Assembly (NCBI RefSeq): GCF_900157365.1
Contig: NZ_FUEZ01000004.1
Location: forward strand, 1,165,066-1,229,065
Reading direction: 5' to 3'
DNA: 64,000 bases
DNA from: Mycobacterium numidiamassiliense
GTDB lineage: Bacteria > Actinomycetota > Actinomycetes > Mycobacteriales > Mycobacteriaceae
Below are positions 50,076 to 58,896 of this stretch, in pieces. The notes beneath the pieces were generated by a model, which made no database searches, was not told the origin of the DNA, and saw nothing but the letters and a program-made list of their open reading frames with translations. Numbering within the stretch: position 1 is the first letter of the stretch; every line of letters begins with the position of its first letter. Made by a program: the position numbers and the translations under genes.

Positions 50076-51257
50076 ATGACAACCGTTGCGGCGGATACGA
50101 CCACCGTGCTCGAAGCCGTCCGGGTGCTATCCCCGGAAATCGCCGAGCGGGCCGACGAGATTGAGAAGGCCAAGGTGGTGCCCACCGACCTGCTCGAGCG
50201 GCTCGCCGATGCCGGTGCTTTCCGCATGTTCGTCCCGCGTCAATACGGCGGGGAGGAGATGAGCCTGCCGGAGGCCATGGCCGTAATCGAGGAGGTGTCG
50301 CGGGCGGATGCTTCTACCGGATGGACCGTGATGATCGGCGCCGACTTCGCGCCGGTATTCGCCCGTCTCTCCAAAGAGGTGCTCGACGACGAGATCTATC
50401 CTGATGGCCCAAACACCATGGCGCGGGGTGCTTTTGCACCGAAGGGTGTTGCCGTCGCGGCCGAGGGCGGCTATATCGTCAACGGGCAGTGGCCACTGGC
50501 CAGCGGGAGCTACGAGCACCAGTGGGTGATGGGCAACTGTATCGTCCTGGACAACGGGCAGCCTCGGATGACCGAGATGGGCGTGCCCGAGATGAAACTC
50601 GCCGTGGTGCCGACGGCGCAGGCCCAGTTCCTGGATACCTGGGACTCGGTGGGGTTGCGGGCGACCAACAGCAATGACTTGGTGCTCAAGGACGTGTTCG
50701 TGCCCGAGCACCACACCGGTGAGTTCTTCGGGGCTTCCGGTGTGGACAGCCCGATGTTCCGGCTACCGACCCGCTTGGCGCTGGGGCCCACCCACGTCGC
50801 CGTGGTGCTAGGCATCGCCGAGGGCGCGCTGGATGACGTGCGCAAGCTCGCCAAGACCAAGCGGCCGGCGTTCAACCCCAGCATGCGATTGGCCGAGGAC
50901 ACCGTCTTCCAGTTCCGACTAGGTCTGCTCGACACCCGCTTGGCGGCGGTGCGTGCGCTCGCCGAGAAGGAGACCCAGCTGATGTGGGACGCTGCGGTCG
51001 CGGGCGAACTGATCACAACGATGGCTGCGGTTCGCCAGCGCGCGATGGTGGCGCGGGCCCATACCGAGTGCGTGGAGATCGTCAACGAGGCTTTCGGCTT
51101 GGCCGGTAGCAACGCCATGTACAGCAGCTCCTCGCTGCAGAGACGCTTCCGCGATATCCGCACGGCGGCACAGCATGTGGCGGCGAGCCCGGAGATCTAC
51201 CAGATCGTCGGCGCACTGCTTGTCGACGAAGACGTCCCACCGTCGGCCCTGATCTGA
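50076..51257 (+). CDS. Acyl-CoA dehydrogenase-fold flavin monooxygenase (HsaA-like)
   Basis: 393 residues from ATG 50076 with GGAGG seven bases upstream. The fold is acyl-CoA dehydrogenase-like, but the group D flavin monooxygenase pattern is clearer: LPEAMAVIEEVSRADASTGW, GGYIVNGQWPLASGSYEHQW, WDSVGLRATNSNDLVLKDVF and ELITTMAAVRQRAM. The Glu base of acyl-CoA dehydrogenases is absent. Such enzymes (HsaA, HpaB) hydroxylate phenols with reduced flavin from a separate reductase; no reductase gene is adjacent. It heads an eight-gene operon, so it may prepare a phenol for ring opening. Confidence 0.82.
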   Translation: MTTVAADTTTVLEAVRVLSPEIAERADEIEKAKVVPTDLLERLADAGAFRMFVPRQYGGEEMSLPEAMAVIEEVSRADASTGWTVMIGADFAPVFARLSKEVLDDEIYPDGPNTMARGAFAPKGVAVAAEGGYIVNGQWPLASGSYEHQWVMGNCIVLDNGQPRMTEMGVPEMKLAVVPTAQAQFLDTWDSVGLRATNSNDLVLKDVFVPEHHTGEFFGASGVDSPMFRLPTRLALGPTHVAVVLGIAEGALDDVRKLAKTKRPAFNPSMRLAEDTVFQFRLGLLDTRLAAVRALAEKETQLMWDAAVAGELITTMAAVRQRAMVARAHTECVEIVNEAFGLAGSNAMYSSSSLQRRFRDIRTAAQHVAASPEIYQIVGALLVDEDVPPSALI

Positions 51258-51276
51258 GTCAGGGATTGAAGAGCAC

Positions 51277-51711
51277 ATGACTTCTACCGAGACGATGACG
51301 ATCGAGTGGGAACTGGTCCGGCTGAACAACGACTTCGCCTACTACGTGGACCAAGGCGATTTCGAGTCGATGATCGGGCTGTTCACCCCGGACGCTGTTT
51401 TCGATCGTGCCGGCAACGTCCACCACGGCCACGACGAGCTGCGCCAGGGGATGCGTGACCGGCCAAAGGCGACGACACGGCACCTACTCACCAATTTCCA
51501 CTTCACGAACGTATGCCTGGACTCGGCCGAGGCCGTCGTCTGCTCGATGGTCTACCACGGACCGCCGTCGGAACGCGGTGAGCCGGTTGTTTACGCCACC
51601 GACAACGGGCGCGTCATGGAGTTCCACGACAAGTACACCAAAACGCCCGAGGGCTGGCGAATTTCGGAACGAATGGCACGGGCGATCTTCACCCCGAAGG
51701 TGTGGCCGTGA
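51277..51711 (+). CDS. SnoaL-like protein
   Basis: 144 residues, 19 bases after the monooxygenase gene. NNDFAYYVDQGDFESMIGLF, TPDAVFDRAGNVHHGHDEL and a C-terminal MEFHDKYTKTPEGWRISERM are a SnoaL_4-like NTF2 fold. These proteins bind hydrophobic ring compounds; some isomerise or cyclise them. A second SnoaL-like gene follows, and the two may form a pair. No catalytic residue can be named with confidence. Confidence 0.78.
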   Translation: MTSTETMTIEWELVRLNNDFAYYVDQGDFESMIGLFTPDAVFDRAGNVHHGHDELRQGMRDRPKATTRHLLTNFHFTNVCLDSAEAVVCSMVYHGPPSERGEPVVYATDNGRVMEFHDKYTKTPEGWRISERMARAIFTPKVWP

Positions 51712-51738
51712 CAGGCCTGATCAAGGAAAGCGGGAATC

Positions 51739-52134
51739 GTGGCTGATAACCACAACGACGTGCAGGCCATCGTGGACAAGTTCTTCACCGCGCTGGCGAC
51801 CGGTGACCAGGCGACCTGCGAAGCACTGTTCACCGACGACGCAGTGGTATGGCACAACTACACCCAGCAAGAGCAACCGAAAAGCGAAGCACTGGCAGCA
51901 CTTGCGGGGCTGGCGCAAATGCGGGCCGAATTCTACGTCGTCGGGCGTGACTTCACCGATGACACCTGCGTTCAGCGACACGTCGTGCGGGTGACGCTGC
52001 CGAACGGCGAAGCGGCGGCGATTCCGGCGATTCAGCGTATTTCCCTCTCGGGCGGCCGGATCCGGCGCATCGAGGAGTACATGGATTCGGCCCAGATGGC
52101 CGCGGCGATGCAAGCACTGCAAGCCGGCGTGTGA
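51739..52134 (+). CDS. SnoaL-like protein
   Basis: 131 residues from GTG 51739 with GGAAAG upstream. DVQAIVDKFFTALATGDQAT, LFTDDAVVWHNYTQQEQPK and a C-terminal SGGRIRRIEEYMDSAQMAAA define another NTF2-like protein, closest to ketosteroid isomerase/SnoaL groups (DDAVVWHN). It differs clearly from the gene before it, so they are not a recent tandem duplication. The operon position between a monooxygenase and a VOC protein suggests a role on the oxidised ring. Confidence 0.77.
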   Translation: MADNHNDVQAIVDKFFTALATGDQATCEALFTDDAVVWHNYTQQEQPKSEALAALAGLAQMRAEFYVVGRDFTDDTCVQRHVVRVTLPNGEAAAIPAIQRISLSGGRIRRIEEYMDSAQMAAAMQALQAGV

Positions 52135-52176
52135 CCGGACCGAACACCTCGGCGAGGAATTAGGAAGGAACCTGTA

Positions 52177-52743
52177 ATGCCCGGAATCACCGACAAGTTC
52201 ACCGGCGAACCTGTCCTGAAGGTCCAACGGCTCGGTCACGGCACCTTGGAGGTCGTCGATATCGCCCGGTCACGCCGCTTCTACGAAGAGGTCCTCGGAC
52301 TGGAAGTGATCCAACCCAGCGCCCGCTCGATGATGATCCGGCTCAACACCAACCACGCCTACGCGGTGGTGGAGACCGGCAAGGAGAGTTCGATGACGAT
52401 GCTGGCCCACAATGGCCTCGACGTGGGCAGCGAGGAAGAGGTGTACGCAGCCCACCAGAGGCTGCTCGCGCTCAAGGACGACTGGGGCCTCAAGACGATC
52501 ACCGACCCACGACACATGCACGGGGACACGTCGTTCTACTTCACCGACCCGGACGGCAACTGGTGGGAGATTGTCGCTGTCCGTGAAAACGGCTATGCCG
52601 CTGACTTCTCCGATCCCGAGCGGGATCTCACCGGCCTGCACGAGTTCGACGGTGAGAGCGGCAATGTGAACTTCAGCCACACCCACGACCCCAACTTCCG
52701 GTCGCGCGTCCGTGAGGTTCTTGATACCAAAAGCAAGGCCTAG
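52177..52743 (+). CDS. VOC-family protein (glyoxalase/extradiol dioxygenase-like)
   Basis: 188 residues, ATG with AAGGAA upstream. QRLGHGTLEVVDIARSRRFY, GLEVIQPSARSMMIRL, HMHGDTSFYFTDPDGNWWEI. The His in LGHGT, the His in HMHGDT and the Glu in WWEI are placed like metal ligands of VOC enzymes. It could be a ring-cleavage dioxygenase of short type, a glyoxalase-like lyase or a ligand-binding protein. It is one domain pair long plus a C-terminal tail of about 50 residues, shorter than BphC enzymes. Confidence 0.75.
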   Translation: MPGITDKFTGEPVLKVQRLGHGTLEVVDIARSRRFYEEVLGLEVIQPSARSMMIRLNTNHAYAVVETGKESSMTMLAHNGLDVGSEEEVYAAHQRLLALKDDWGLKTITDPRHMHGDTSFYFTDPDGNWWEIVAVRENGYAADFSDPERDLTGLHEFDGESGNVNFSHTHDPNFRSRVREVLDTKSKA

Positions 52744-52746
52744 CCG

Positions 52747-53577
52747 GTGAGCCGTCTGGAGGGAAAGGTTGCCGTCGTCACCGGTGCCGGCAAGGGCATC
52801 GGGCGGGGAATCGCCCGCAGGTTCGCCCGCGAGGGCGCCAAGGTGGTTATCGCCGAGTTCGACACCGACGCGGGTAAGCAGGTCGCCTGGGACCTCGGTG
52901 CGCTCGGCGGCGAGGGTTTGTTCGTACAGACCGATGTGTCCCGTAAGGGAGACGTCGAAGACGCGATCGCGGCCGCCCAGGAGTCCTTCGGTGGTTTGGA
53001 CATCCTTGTCAACAATGCGATTTCGCTGACCCCGGACGTTCCGCTGGAGCGCAAGACCGACGAAATGTTCGAGCAAATGCTCGGAGTCGCCCTATGGAGC
53101 GTGTGGTGGGGGATGCAGACGGCGTTCCCCGTCATGAAAGCTCACGGTGGTGGACGCATCATCAACTTCTATTCGATCGACGCCGACAACGGAAACTGGG
53201 TCCACGGTGACTACAACACCGCCAAGGGCGGTGTGCAGGCGCTGACCCGGACGGCCGGATTCCAGTGGGCCAGGCACAACATCCTGGTCAACGCAATCGC
53301 ACCGATCGCCGCATCGGCTGCCTTCGAAGAGATGGTGTCCGCCAACCCTGCACTGCTCGAGGCGGTTCCGCTGATGATCCCCTGCGGACGGATGGGCGAC
53401 CCGGAAGACGACATCGCCCCAGTGGCGGCTTTCCTGGCCAGCGACGAGGCACGCTTCATCACCGGCGCGACCATCCCGGTCGACGGGGGCCTGCACGTAC
53501 CGCGGCTAAACACCCGACCACCGGACCCCTCGGTCTTCGACTCACTGCCCGGCAGCGCCGGGTCGGAAAACAAGTAA
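52747..53577 (+). CDS. SDR-family oxidoreductase
   Basis: 276 residues from GTG 52747. TGAGKGIGRGIARRF, LDILVNNAISL, catalytic Ser in NFYSIDADNG and YNTAKGG are present, with IPVDGGLHVPRL near the end. A complete classical SDR. It lies directly before the Rieske alpha/beta genes, so it may be their dihydrodiol dehydrogenase, or act on a side-chain alcohol. The C-terminus is longer than usual by about 25 residues (rich in Pro and Ser). Confidence 0.87.
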   Translation: MSRLEGKVAVVTGAGKGIGRGIARRFAREGAKVVIAEFDTDAGKQVAWDLGALGGEGLFVQTDVSRKGDVEDAIAAAQESFGGLDILVNNAISLTPDVPLERKTDEMFEQMLGVALWSVWWGMQTAFPVMKAHGGGRIINFYSIDADNGNWVHGDYNTAKGGVQALTRTAGFQWARHNILVNAIAPIAASAAFEEMVSANPALLEAVPLMIPCGRMGDPEDDIAPVAAFLASDEARFITGATIPVDGGLHVPRLNTRPPDPSVFDSLPGSAGSENK

Positions 53578-53587
53578 GGAGAGCGTC

Positions 53588-54988
53588 GTGACTATCGACG
53601 AAGTGAAGCACGCTCGGACCGGACCGGTCCTGGCGGACGGGACCCCGCTGTCAGAGCTGATCGACAAGGATTACCGCGAGGTATCGCTGCGCGTCCTCAA
53701 CGATCCGGAGCTCTACCAGTTGGAGCTCAAACACCTGTTCGCCAAGGCGTGGACGGCCGTGGCCCATGAGGATGAGATCCCCAACGTCGACGATTACGTC
53801 CTGCGGTATGTCGGTGAGGATCAGGTCATCATCAGCCGCGCGGCCGACCGAAGCATCACGGCCGCGCTCAATGTGTGCGCGCACCGGGCAGCGAAAGTGT
53901 GCCGGTTCGAAGCGGGCAATGCCAAACAGTTCCAGTGCCCCTACCACGGCTGGGTATACAAGTCGGACGGCGCCTTTCAGGCGTCTCCCATTGCCCGGGA
54001 GACCATGCATGGCCACCTGCGGAGCAAGGACGAGCTGGGCTTGCAGCGCGGGCGGGTCGAGCTCTACGCTGGCATGGTCTTCGTGACCTTCGACCAGAAC
54101 GCACCGACGTTGCGCGAGTACCTCGGCCCGATGACCTGGTACTGGGACCTGATGTTCGACCGCACCCGAAGCGGGATGACGGTGCTGGGACACCCGCAAC
54201 GCTTCATCATCCCGGCCAACTGGAAGTGCGCCGCCGAACAGTTCGCCGGAGACATCTTCCACACCCTGACGCTGCACCGCTCCATGCAGGAGTTCGAGCT
54301 GTTGGGACCGGCGGCCGAAGAGCCCGCGATGGCCGGAGTGAGCGCCAGCCACAAAGGCCATTTCGTGCGGTGCTTCGACCTCAGAGAAGAGCACTACATC
54401 ACCGCACTCAAGGGCAAGAACCTGACCGCACTGTCCCCGATAGAACGGCTGCGGCTGGCGGCACCGCCGGGCATGTCGCCCGACATGGTCGAGGACTTGC
54501 CGCAACGATTCGACGAGGGCCAACTGCAGGTGTTGACACAGTTCACCCCGCAGGTGGGCCAGCTGTTCCCGAACGTCGGCGCATTGGCCATGCCGTTCCA
54601 ATTCCCCGACGGCACCCCGTCGGCGTTCTTCAGCTGGCGGGTGTGGGTTCCGAAAGGGCCGGACCACTTCGAGTTGTTCCACTGGAGCCTGGTGGAGCGT
54701 GACGCGCCGAAAGAACTCGCGGAATCGATGAACCTGATGACCGCTGCCACGTTCGGGATCAGCGGCTTCGTCGAGGCCGACGACACCGACACCTGGCCGA
54801 TGCAAAGCCAGGCCGCGCGCGGCGCGTTGGGGCGCCGGCAGAAGCTTCGCTATCAGGCGATCACCGGCGAGAACAAGCCCGCCGACTGGCCCGGTCCCGG
54901 ACAGGTCTACGCAGGGTTCCCGAAAGATGACACGCAGTGGAACTTCTGGCTGCGCTACAGCGAGTTCATGGAAGGGAGACCGTGGTGA
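53588..54988 (+). CDS. Rieske non-heme iron dioxygenase alpha subunit
   Basis: 466 residues from GTG 53588, AAGGAGAG upstream. Rieske ligands C97/H99 and C117/H120 (CAHRAAKVC ... CPYH); iron ligands D222, H225 and H230 in GDIFHTLTLH. The variant CAHRAAKVC and the C-terminal half set it apart from the three other alpha subunits. The beta gene overlaps its end. No ferredoxin or reductase gene is in this operon. It could act on the aromatic acid processed by the neighbouring VOC, SnoaL and FAH proteins. Substrate unknown. Confidence 0.92.
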   Translation: MTIDEVKHARTGPVLADGTPLSELIDKDYREVSLRVLNDPELYQLELKHLFAKAWTAVAHEDEIPNVDDYVLRYVGEDQVIISRAADRSITAALNVCAHRAAKVCRFEAGNAKQFQCPYHGWVYKSDGAFQASPIARETMHGHLRSKDELGLQRGRVELYAGMVFVTFDQNAPTLREYLGPMTWYWDLMFDRTRSGMTVLGHPQRFIIPANWKCAAEQFAGDIFHTLTLHRSMQEFELLGPAAEEPAMAGVSASHKGHFVRCFDLREEHYITALKGKNLTALSPIERLRLAAPPGMSPDMVEDLPQRFDEGQLQVLTQFTPQVGQLFPNVGALAMPFQFPDGTPSAFFSWRVWVPKGPDHFELFHWSLVERDAPKELAESMNLMTAATFGISGFVEADDTDTWPMQSQAARGALGRRQKLRYQAITGENKPADWPGPGQVYAGFPKDDTQWNFWLRYSEFMEGRPW

Positions 54989-55581
54989 CTGCCGAAGCCA
55001 CACCGGACATCGATATCCAATCCGGCGTCACAGCCCAGTCGGGTGTCAGCTATCCGACACCGCGCGGGGCACGGGTCCCGGTGACCGACCCGCGTCATTT
55101 CGAGATCGTTGGGTTCCTGGAAGACGAGTCCGCACTGCTGGACTCCGACGACCTGACCGCCTGGTTGGGTCTGCTTGCGCCCGACATCATCTATCGCGCA
55201 CCGGTCCGGACTACGCGTGATCACCGCACCCGGGGCGTGTACGAGGCGGACATGTTCCACTTCAATGAGAACATCATGACCCTGATGTTGAAGATCATGC
55301 GCATGACCCAAACCGACAGCGCCTGGTCGGAGAATCCGCTGTCCCGAACGCAGCGAATTGTGCACAAGATCCGGGCGTATGAGACCGATACGCCCAACGA
55401 ATACCAGGTATACAGCTCGATCCTGCTGCTGCGGTCCCGCTACGACGATCCCGCGCTGGATTTCCTTCCGGCCCGGCGAGTGGACACCATCCGGGTAGGC
55501 GACGAGTGGAAGATCGCTTCGCGCACGCTCTATTTCGAGCAGGCCACCCTTGGCGTGCAGAACCTCGCGATCTATCTGTGA
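54985..55581 (+). CDS. Aromatic-ring-hydroxylating dioxygenase beta subunit
   Basis: 198 residues from GTG 54985, which overlaps the alpha stop; longer in-frame starts lie inside alpha. RHFEIVGFLEDESALLDSDD, FNENIMTLMLKIMRM, RIVHKIRAYETD and the final VQNLAIYL are typical beta-subunit blocks, close in style to the beta at 35375 (same NLAI.L ending). Its TGA overlaps the start of the YceI gene, so the latter is translationally coupled to the dioxygenase. Confidence 0.92.
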   Translation: MTAEATPDIDIQSGVTAQSGVSYPTPRGARVPVTDPRHFEIVGFLEDESALLDSDDLTAWLGLLAPDIIYRAPVRTTRDHRTRGVYEADMFHFNENIMTLMLKIMRMTQTDSAWSENPLSRTQRIVHKIRAYETDTPNEYQVYSSILLLRSRYDDPALDFLPARRVDTIRVGDEWKIASRTLYFEQATLGVQNLAIYL

Positions 55582-56150
55582 GCAACGGACGCGAATTATC
55601 TTCTGCGGCAGAGATTCCTGGCTATACGGCAGGCACGTGGGCGATCGATCCCGACCGGTCCACGCTGAGGTTCTCGGTCAAGCATCTGGGCGTACAGACC
55701 GTGCGCGGAACACTGTGGGTTGAGGGACAGATCGTGGTCGCCGACGACCCCGCGCATTCCGGGGTCGAGGCAATGGTCGACCTCGGCTCCGTCGACACGA
55801 AAAGCAAGGGGCGCGATAAGGCCATCCGGTCGGCAAGGCTGCTGGATGTGGCGAACCACCCGACGGCCGCCTACCATTCGACCGCAACGGCGCCCGATGC
55901 CGCTGCGGATCAGCGGGCGTTCGTGTTGGACGGGGAATTGTCCTTCCTGGGTATCACTCGGCCGGTGCCACTGCGCATTCAGGTCGAGCTGTTCGTCAGC
56001 GACGGAGGCCGGCCGAGGCCGATCGTCTCCGGAAAGGGGCAGTTCATCCGCAGCGACTTCGGGTTGGTCTATCGCGTACGCCCGCGGTTCCTCGACCGGG
56101 CCATCGGGCAGATGGTCAGCGTCGACGTCCGACTGGAGGGGTCAGCATGA
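55578..56150 (+). CDS. YceI-family lipid-binding-like protein
   Basis: 190 residues from GTG 55578. GTWAIDPDRSTLRFSVKHLG, GVEAMVDLGSVDTKSKGRDK and FVLDGELSFLGITRPVPLRI are the YceI lipocalin-like barrel, which binds isoprenoid or other amphipathic ligands. Most YceI proteins are exported, but no signal peptide is visible, so this one should stay in the cytoplasm. It sits inside a Rieske operon with overlaps on both sides; binding of a hydrophobic intermediate is a reasonable guess, not shown. Confidence 0.82.
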   Translation: MSNGRELSSAAEIPGYTAGTWAIDPDRSTLRFSVKHLGVQTVRGTLWVEGQIVVADDPAHSGVEAMVDLGSVDTKSKGRDKAIRSARLLDVANHPTAAYHSTATAPDAAADQRAFVLDGELSFLGITRPVPLRIQVELFVSDGGRPRPIVSGKGQFIRSDFGLVYRVRPRFLDRAIGQMVSVDVRLEGSA

Positions 56151-56986
56151 AGATTGCACGAATTCGCTTACAAGGCAATGATGCGTGGGCGGTGGTCGAC
56201 GTAAACGCTGGCACGGTGCAGCCTATTTCCGGAGAAATCGGCGATTGGGGGCCCGCCGCATCCGAGGGCCGGCAGACCTTCGAGGTCGCCGGGCCGTCGG
56301 TGGCGCTCACGGACGTGCGTCTGCTGCCGCCCATCACTCCGACCTCCACGATCCTCGGAGTGGGCATGAACTACTGGACGCACCTGGAAAAGCTCGGCGT
56401 CACCGAAAGGCCGCCAAGCACAGTGGGTTTCATCAAACCGCAGGTGGCAATCATCGGTCATGACGACGAGCTCGCCAATCCCGCCATCACGGACCAGTTG
56501 GACTTCGAAGTTGAGCTGGTGGCGGTGATGGCGCGAGCCGCGAGCAAGCCTGACGGGCACCTGACCGACGCCGTCCTCGGGTACACCGTCGGCAACGACG
56601 TGAGTGCGCGGGATGCGCCGTCGCCCATGGGCGGGCTGGACCTGTTCACGATGAAGGCGCTCACCGGAGCGACCCCGGTGGGGCCGTGGATCACTACCAA
56701 GGACGAGTTCGGCGGATCGGGCCAGATCGATGTCGGGATCTCTTTGCGCGTCAACGGTGAAGAGCGTCAACATGATCGGACGGCGAAGATGATCTGGAGT
56801 CTTGACGAATGTCTCGACTATGTCGTTGCGAGGGTAGCGCTGAGGCCCGGCGACATCGTGTTCACCGGCACCACGAACGGTGTCGGCATGGAGGACGGCC
56901 GGTTCCTCCGGCAAGGCGATGTGGTGGAGGCTGAGATCGAAGGGATCGGGGTGCTGCGCAATGTCGTTGGTGCGAAGCGGTCGTAA
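56147..56986 (+). CDS. Fumarylacetoacetate hydrolase family protein
   Basis: 279 residues, ATG overlapping the previous stop. The FAH fold motifs GVGMNYWTHLEKLG, DFEVELVAVM (metal Glu), GNDVSARDAP, and DIVFTGTTNGVGMEDG are clear. The family hydrolyses C-C bonds or isomerises ring-cleavage products. Here it may process the product of the VOC dioxygenase-like protein. It is the last gene of the operon and ends 3 bases before the convergent TetR gene. Different from the FAH protein at 61500. Confidence 0.88.
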   Translation: MKIARIRLQGNDAWAVVDVNAGTVQPISGEIGDWGPAASEGRQTFEVAGPSVALTDVRLLPPITPTSTILGVGMNYWTHLEKLGVTERPPSTVGFIKPQVAIIGHDDELANPAITDQLDFEVELVAVMARAASKPDGHLTDAVLGYTVGNDVSARDAPSPMGGLDLFTMKALTGATPVGPWITTKDEFGGSGQIDVGISLRVNGEERQHDRTAKMIWSLDECLDYVVARVALRPGDIVFTGTTNGVGMEDGRFLRQGDVVEAEIEGIGVLRNVVGAKRS

Positions 56987-56989
56987 CTG

Positions 56990-57592
56990 TCAGCTCGCGG
57001 CCTTGCGGCCGGCCCTGGATCGGACTTTCTTCGGTTCCAGCCCTGCTGCACCCCCGAGAGCGACGAGCAGATCACGCAGTTCGGAATAGTCCTTGGCGGG
57101 CATGAAGTAATGCGAAAAAGCTATCCGCACTACAAGATCCACGATTTCTTCGTGCGTCGCCAATCCGAGCCGGATCGCCGGACTATCGGCGAGTGCCGGC
57201 TCCAATTCGTCACGCAGAACGGCGGACAACTGGGGTGTCACCTGCTTGATGTAGTCGATCACGAAACCCGGTTCGAGTTGTCCCAGTTGGACAGTCGCCG
57301 GGTTCTCCTGCCAGTAGCGCAACATGACGTCGAGGACTACGCGAAGGCGATCCGCCGGATCGGGCTGCTCCGTGATTTCGCTCTGCAACACCCCGCGCAA
57401 CCTCATGACGAAGTGATCCCCGAGCGCCTCGAGCAGGTCTTCCTTGTTCTTGAAGTATCGGTAAAGCGTGCCGCCCGATACCCCAGCCTCGGCCGCGATG
57501 TCGCTCATTGCCAGCTTCTTCGGACCCTGACGCGCGAGGGCGCGCAAGGCTCCGTTGAATATCTTCGCCTCGGTGGTCGCCCTGGTAGCCAC
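56990..57592 (-). CDS. TetR-family transcriptional regulator
   Basis: 200 residues from a GTG at 57592 (GGAAGG about seven bases upstream). The N-terminal HTH is LAMSDIAAEAGVSGGTLYRY with FKNKEDLLEAL following. The C-terminal helices form the ligand and dimer domain; no specific ligand is apparent. It is convergent to the block H operon and divergent from the LigB/Rieske operon at 57819, with a TGTA-type palindrome at 57696 in that gap. It probably represses itself and that operon. Confidence 0.9.
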   Translation of the reverse strand: MATRATTEAKIFNGALRALARQGPKKLAMSDIAAEAGVSGGTLYRYFKNKEDLLEALGDHFVMRLRGVLQSEITEQPDPADRLRVVLDVMLRYWQENPATVQLGQLEPGFVIDYIKQVTPQLSAVLRDELEPALADSPAIRLGLATHEEIVDLVVRIAFSHYFMPAKDYSELRDLLVALGGAAGLEPKKVRSRAGRKAAS

Positions 57593-57695
57593 GATATGGC
57601 CTTCCTTTCTGGAGCTCCGTCGTTCGGCTCGACAGACCTGCTCGTTAGCAACAATGGTAATGCAATCCCTTCAATCGAACATTTGATAGAACATG

Positions 57696-57710
57696 TGTAA
57701 TATTAGTACA
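57696..57710. promoter_or_regulatory. Imperfect palindrome between the TetR gene and the LigB operon
   Basis: TGTAATATTAGTACA, with TGTA/TACA arms and a mostly symmetric centre, lies in an AT-rich stretch between the two divergent genes (104 bases upstream of the TetR start and 109 before the LigB-type gene). Such TGTA-type sites are common TetR operators. Control by the adjacent TetR protein is inferred. Confidence 0.5.
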
Positions 57711-57818
57711 ATTCATTCATTAGATTCGACCCTCGCACATCGAACCTTGGGCGGAGCGGAATCCTGTCCCGCACTGAGGCGCAGGGCTTGAACAGCGATC
57801 GAGGAGGATCACCGAACC

Positions 57819-58895
57819 ATGGGTGCTGTACTGGCTGTAGGTGCCACACATTTCCCGCCGCTGGCGCTGCCCGACGAGCGAATGGCCGACGTATTCCGTT
57901 GGGCGCTGAGGGATCCTGAGCTGCCGGAGGAGAGGCGCGACCCAGCCGCCCTGTCGAGTCTGCTTGTGCGCGAACTGGGCGACGACAACGGCCTGGCCGC
58001 GGCGGCAGCCCACCGCGAAGAACTGCGACAGAACTTTCAGCGGGTGCGCGACGCGCTCGACGACTTCGCCCCTGATGTCGTGCTGATCTGGGGTGACGAT
58101 CAGTACGAGTTGTTCCATGAGGACTGCGTGCCGCCGTTCGCGGTATGTGCTTTCGACGACCTGGAAACGCAGCTGTGGCAACGGCCGTTCTACAAGGGCC
58201 GGCCGAATGCTTGGGGGGAGCCAGAAGACACGCCGTACCCGATCAAGGGCGCGGCCCGGGCCGGCAAGAAACTCACCACCGAATTGCTAAGCCGCGGCTT
58301 CGATATCGCCTATAGCTACCAGCCGCTGCCCGACCGGCCGATGCCGGCCGCGTTTGCGAACACGTTGCGCTACCTCGACTGGGCCGGTGACGGCTTCCCA
58401 TATGCGTCGTTGTTCTTTTCCCTCAACTGCTACGGCCGCCGATTGGTCAAACACAAGGGTGGCTTGGCCTATCTGAGCAGCATGCCCAAGGACATATCCG
58501 AACTGGACCCGCCGGCACCCGCGCCGGCCCGCTGCTTCGACCTCGGCGCGGCGGTGGCCGAGATCTGCCTGCAGAGCAAATCACGGGTGGCCCTGGTCGC
58601 CTCGTCGAGCTGGTCACACGCCTTCCTTAACGAGGCGAGCCACTTCCTGCTACCGGACACGACCCGGGACCGGGAGCTGTTCGCGCAGCTCAACGGTGAC
58701 AAACCGGCCGCCTGGCGCGATGTGACCCTTGGGGAGGTCGAGCAGGCCGGGCAACACGAGATGCTGAACTGGTTCTGCCTTGCCGGCGCGGTCGACTATC
58801 TCGGCGTTCGTCCCGAGTGGATGAAGATAATCGAAACCGATCTGTTCACCTCGAACAAGGTTTTCGGCGTCTACCAGGCGGCAGGACGCAACTGA
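57819..58895 (+). CDS. LigB-type (class III) extradiol ring-cleavage dioxygenase
   Basis: 358 residues, the same length as the paralogue at 8949. Shared blocks: GATHFPPLA/GLTHYPLLA near the N-terminus (iron-binding His), VLIWGDDQYELFHED, NCYGRRLVKHKGGL, ALVASSSWSHAFLNE and MLNWFCLAGAV. It would open a catechol with Fe(II). Here it is followed by SDR, Rieske alpha/beta and a FAH hydrolase, and no C-C hydrolase of the MhpC type is present. The AT-rich upstream gap holds the operator. Confidence 0.87.
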   Translation: MGAVLAVGATHFPPLALPDERMADVFRWALRDPELPEERRDPAALSSLLVRELGDDNGLAAAAAHREELRQNFQRVRDALDDFAPDVVLIWGDDQYELFHEDCVPPFAVCAFDDLETQLWQRPFYKGRPNAWGEPEDTPYPIKGAARAGKKLTTELLSRGFDIAYSYQPLPDRPMPAAFANTLRYLDWAGDGFPYASLFFSLNCYGRRLVKHKGGLAYLSSMPKDISELDPPAPAPARCFDLGAAVAEICLQSKSRVALVASSSWSHAFLNEASHFLLPDTTRDRELFAQLNGDKPAAWRDVTLGEVEQAGQHEMLNWFCLAGAVDYLGVRPEWMKIIETDLFTSNKVFGVYQAAGRN

Positions 58896-58896
58896 G

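Noticed and set aside
53651..55003. A 450-codon open frame on the minus strand across the Rieske alpha gene
   Set aside because: It mirrors the codon pattern of the plus-strand gene, has no family motif and no ribosome site; the plus strand has complete Rieske and iron-ligand motifs.
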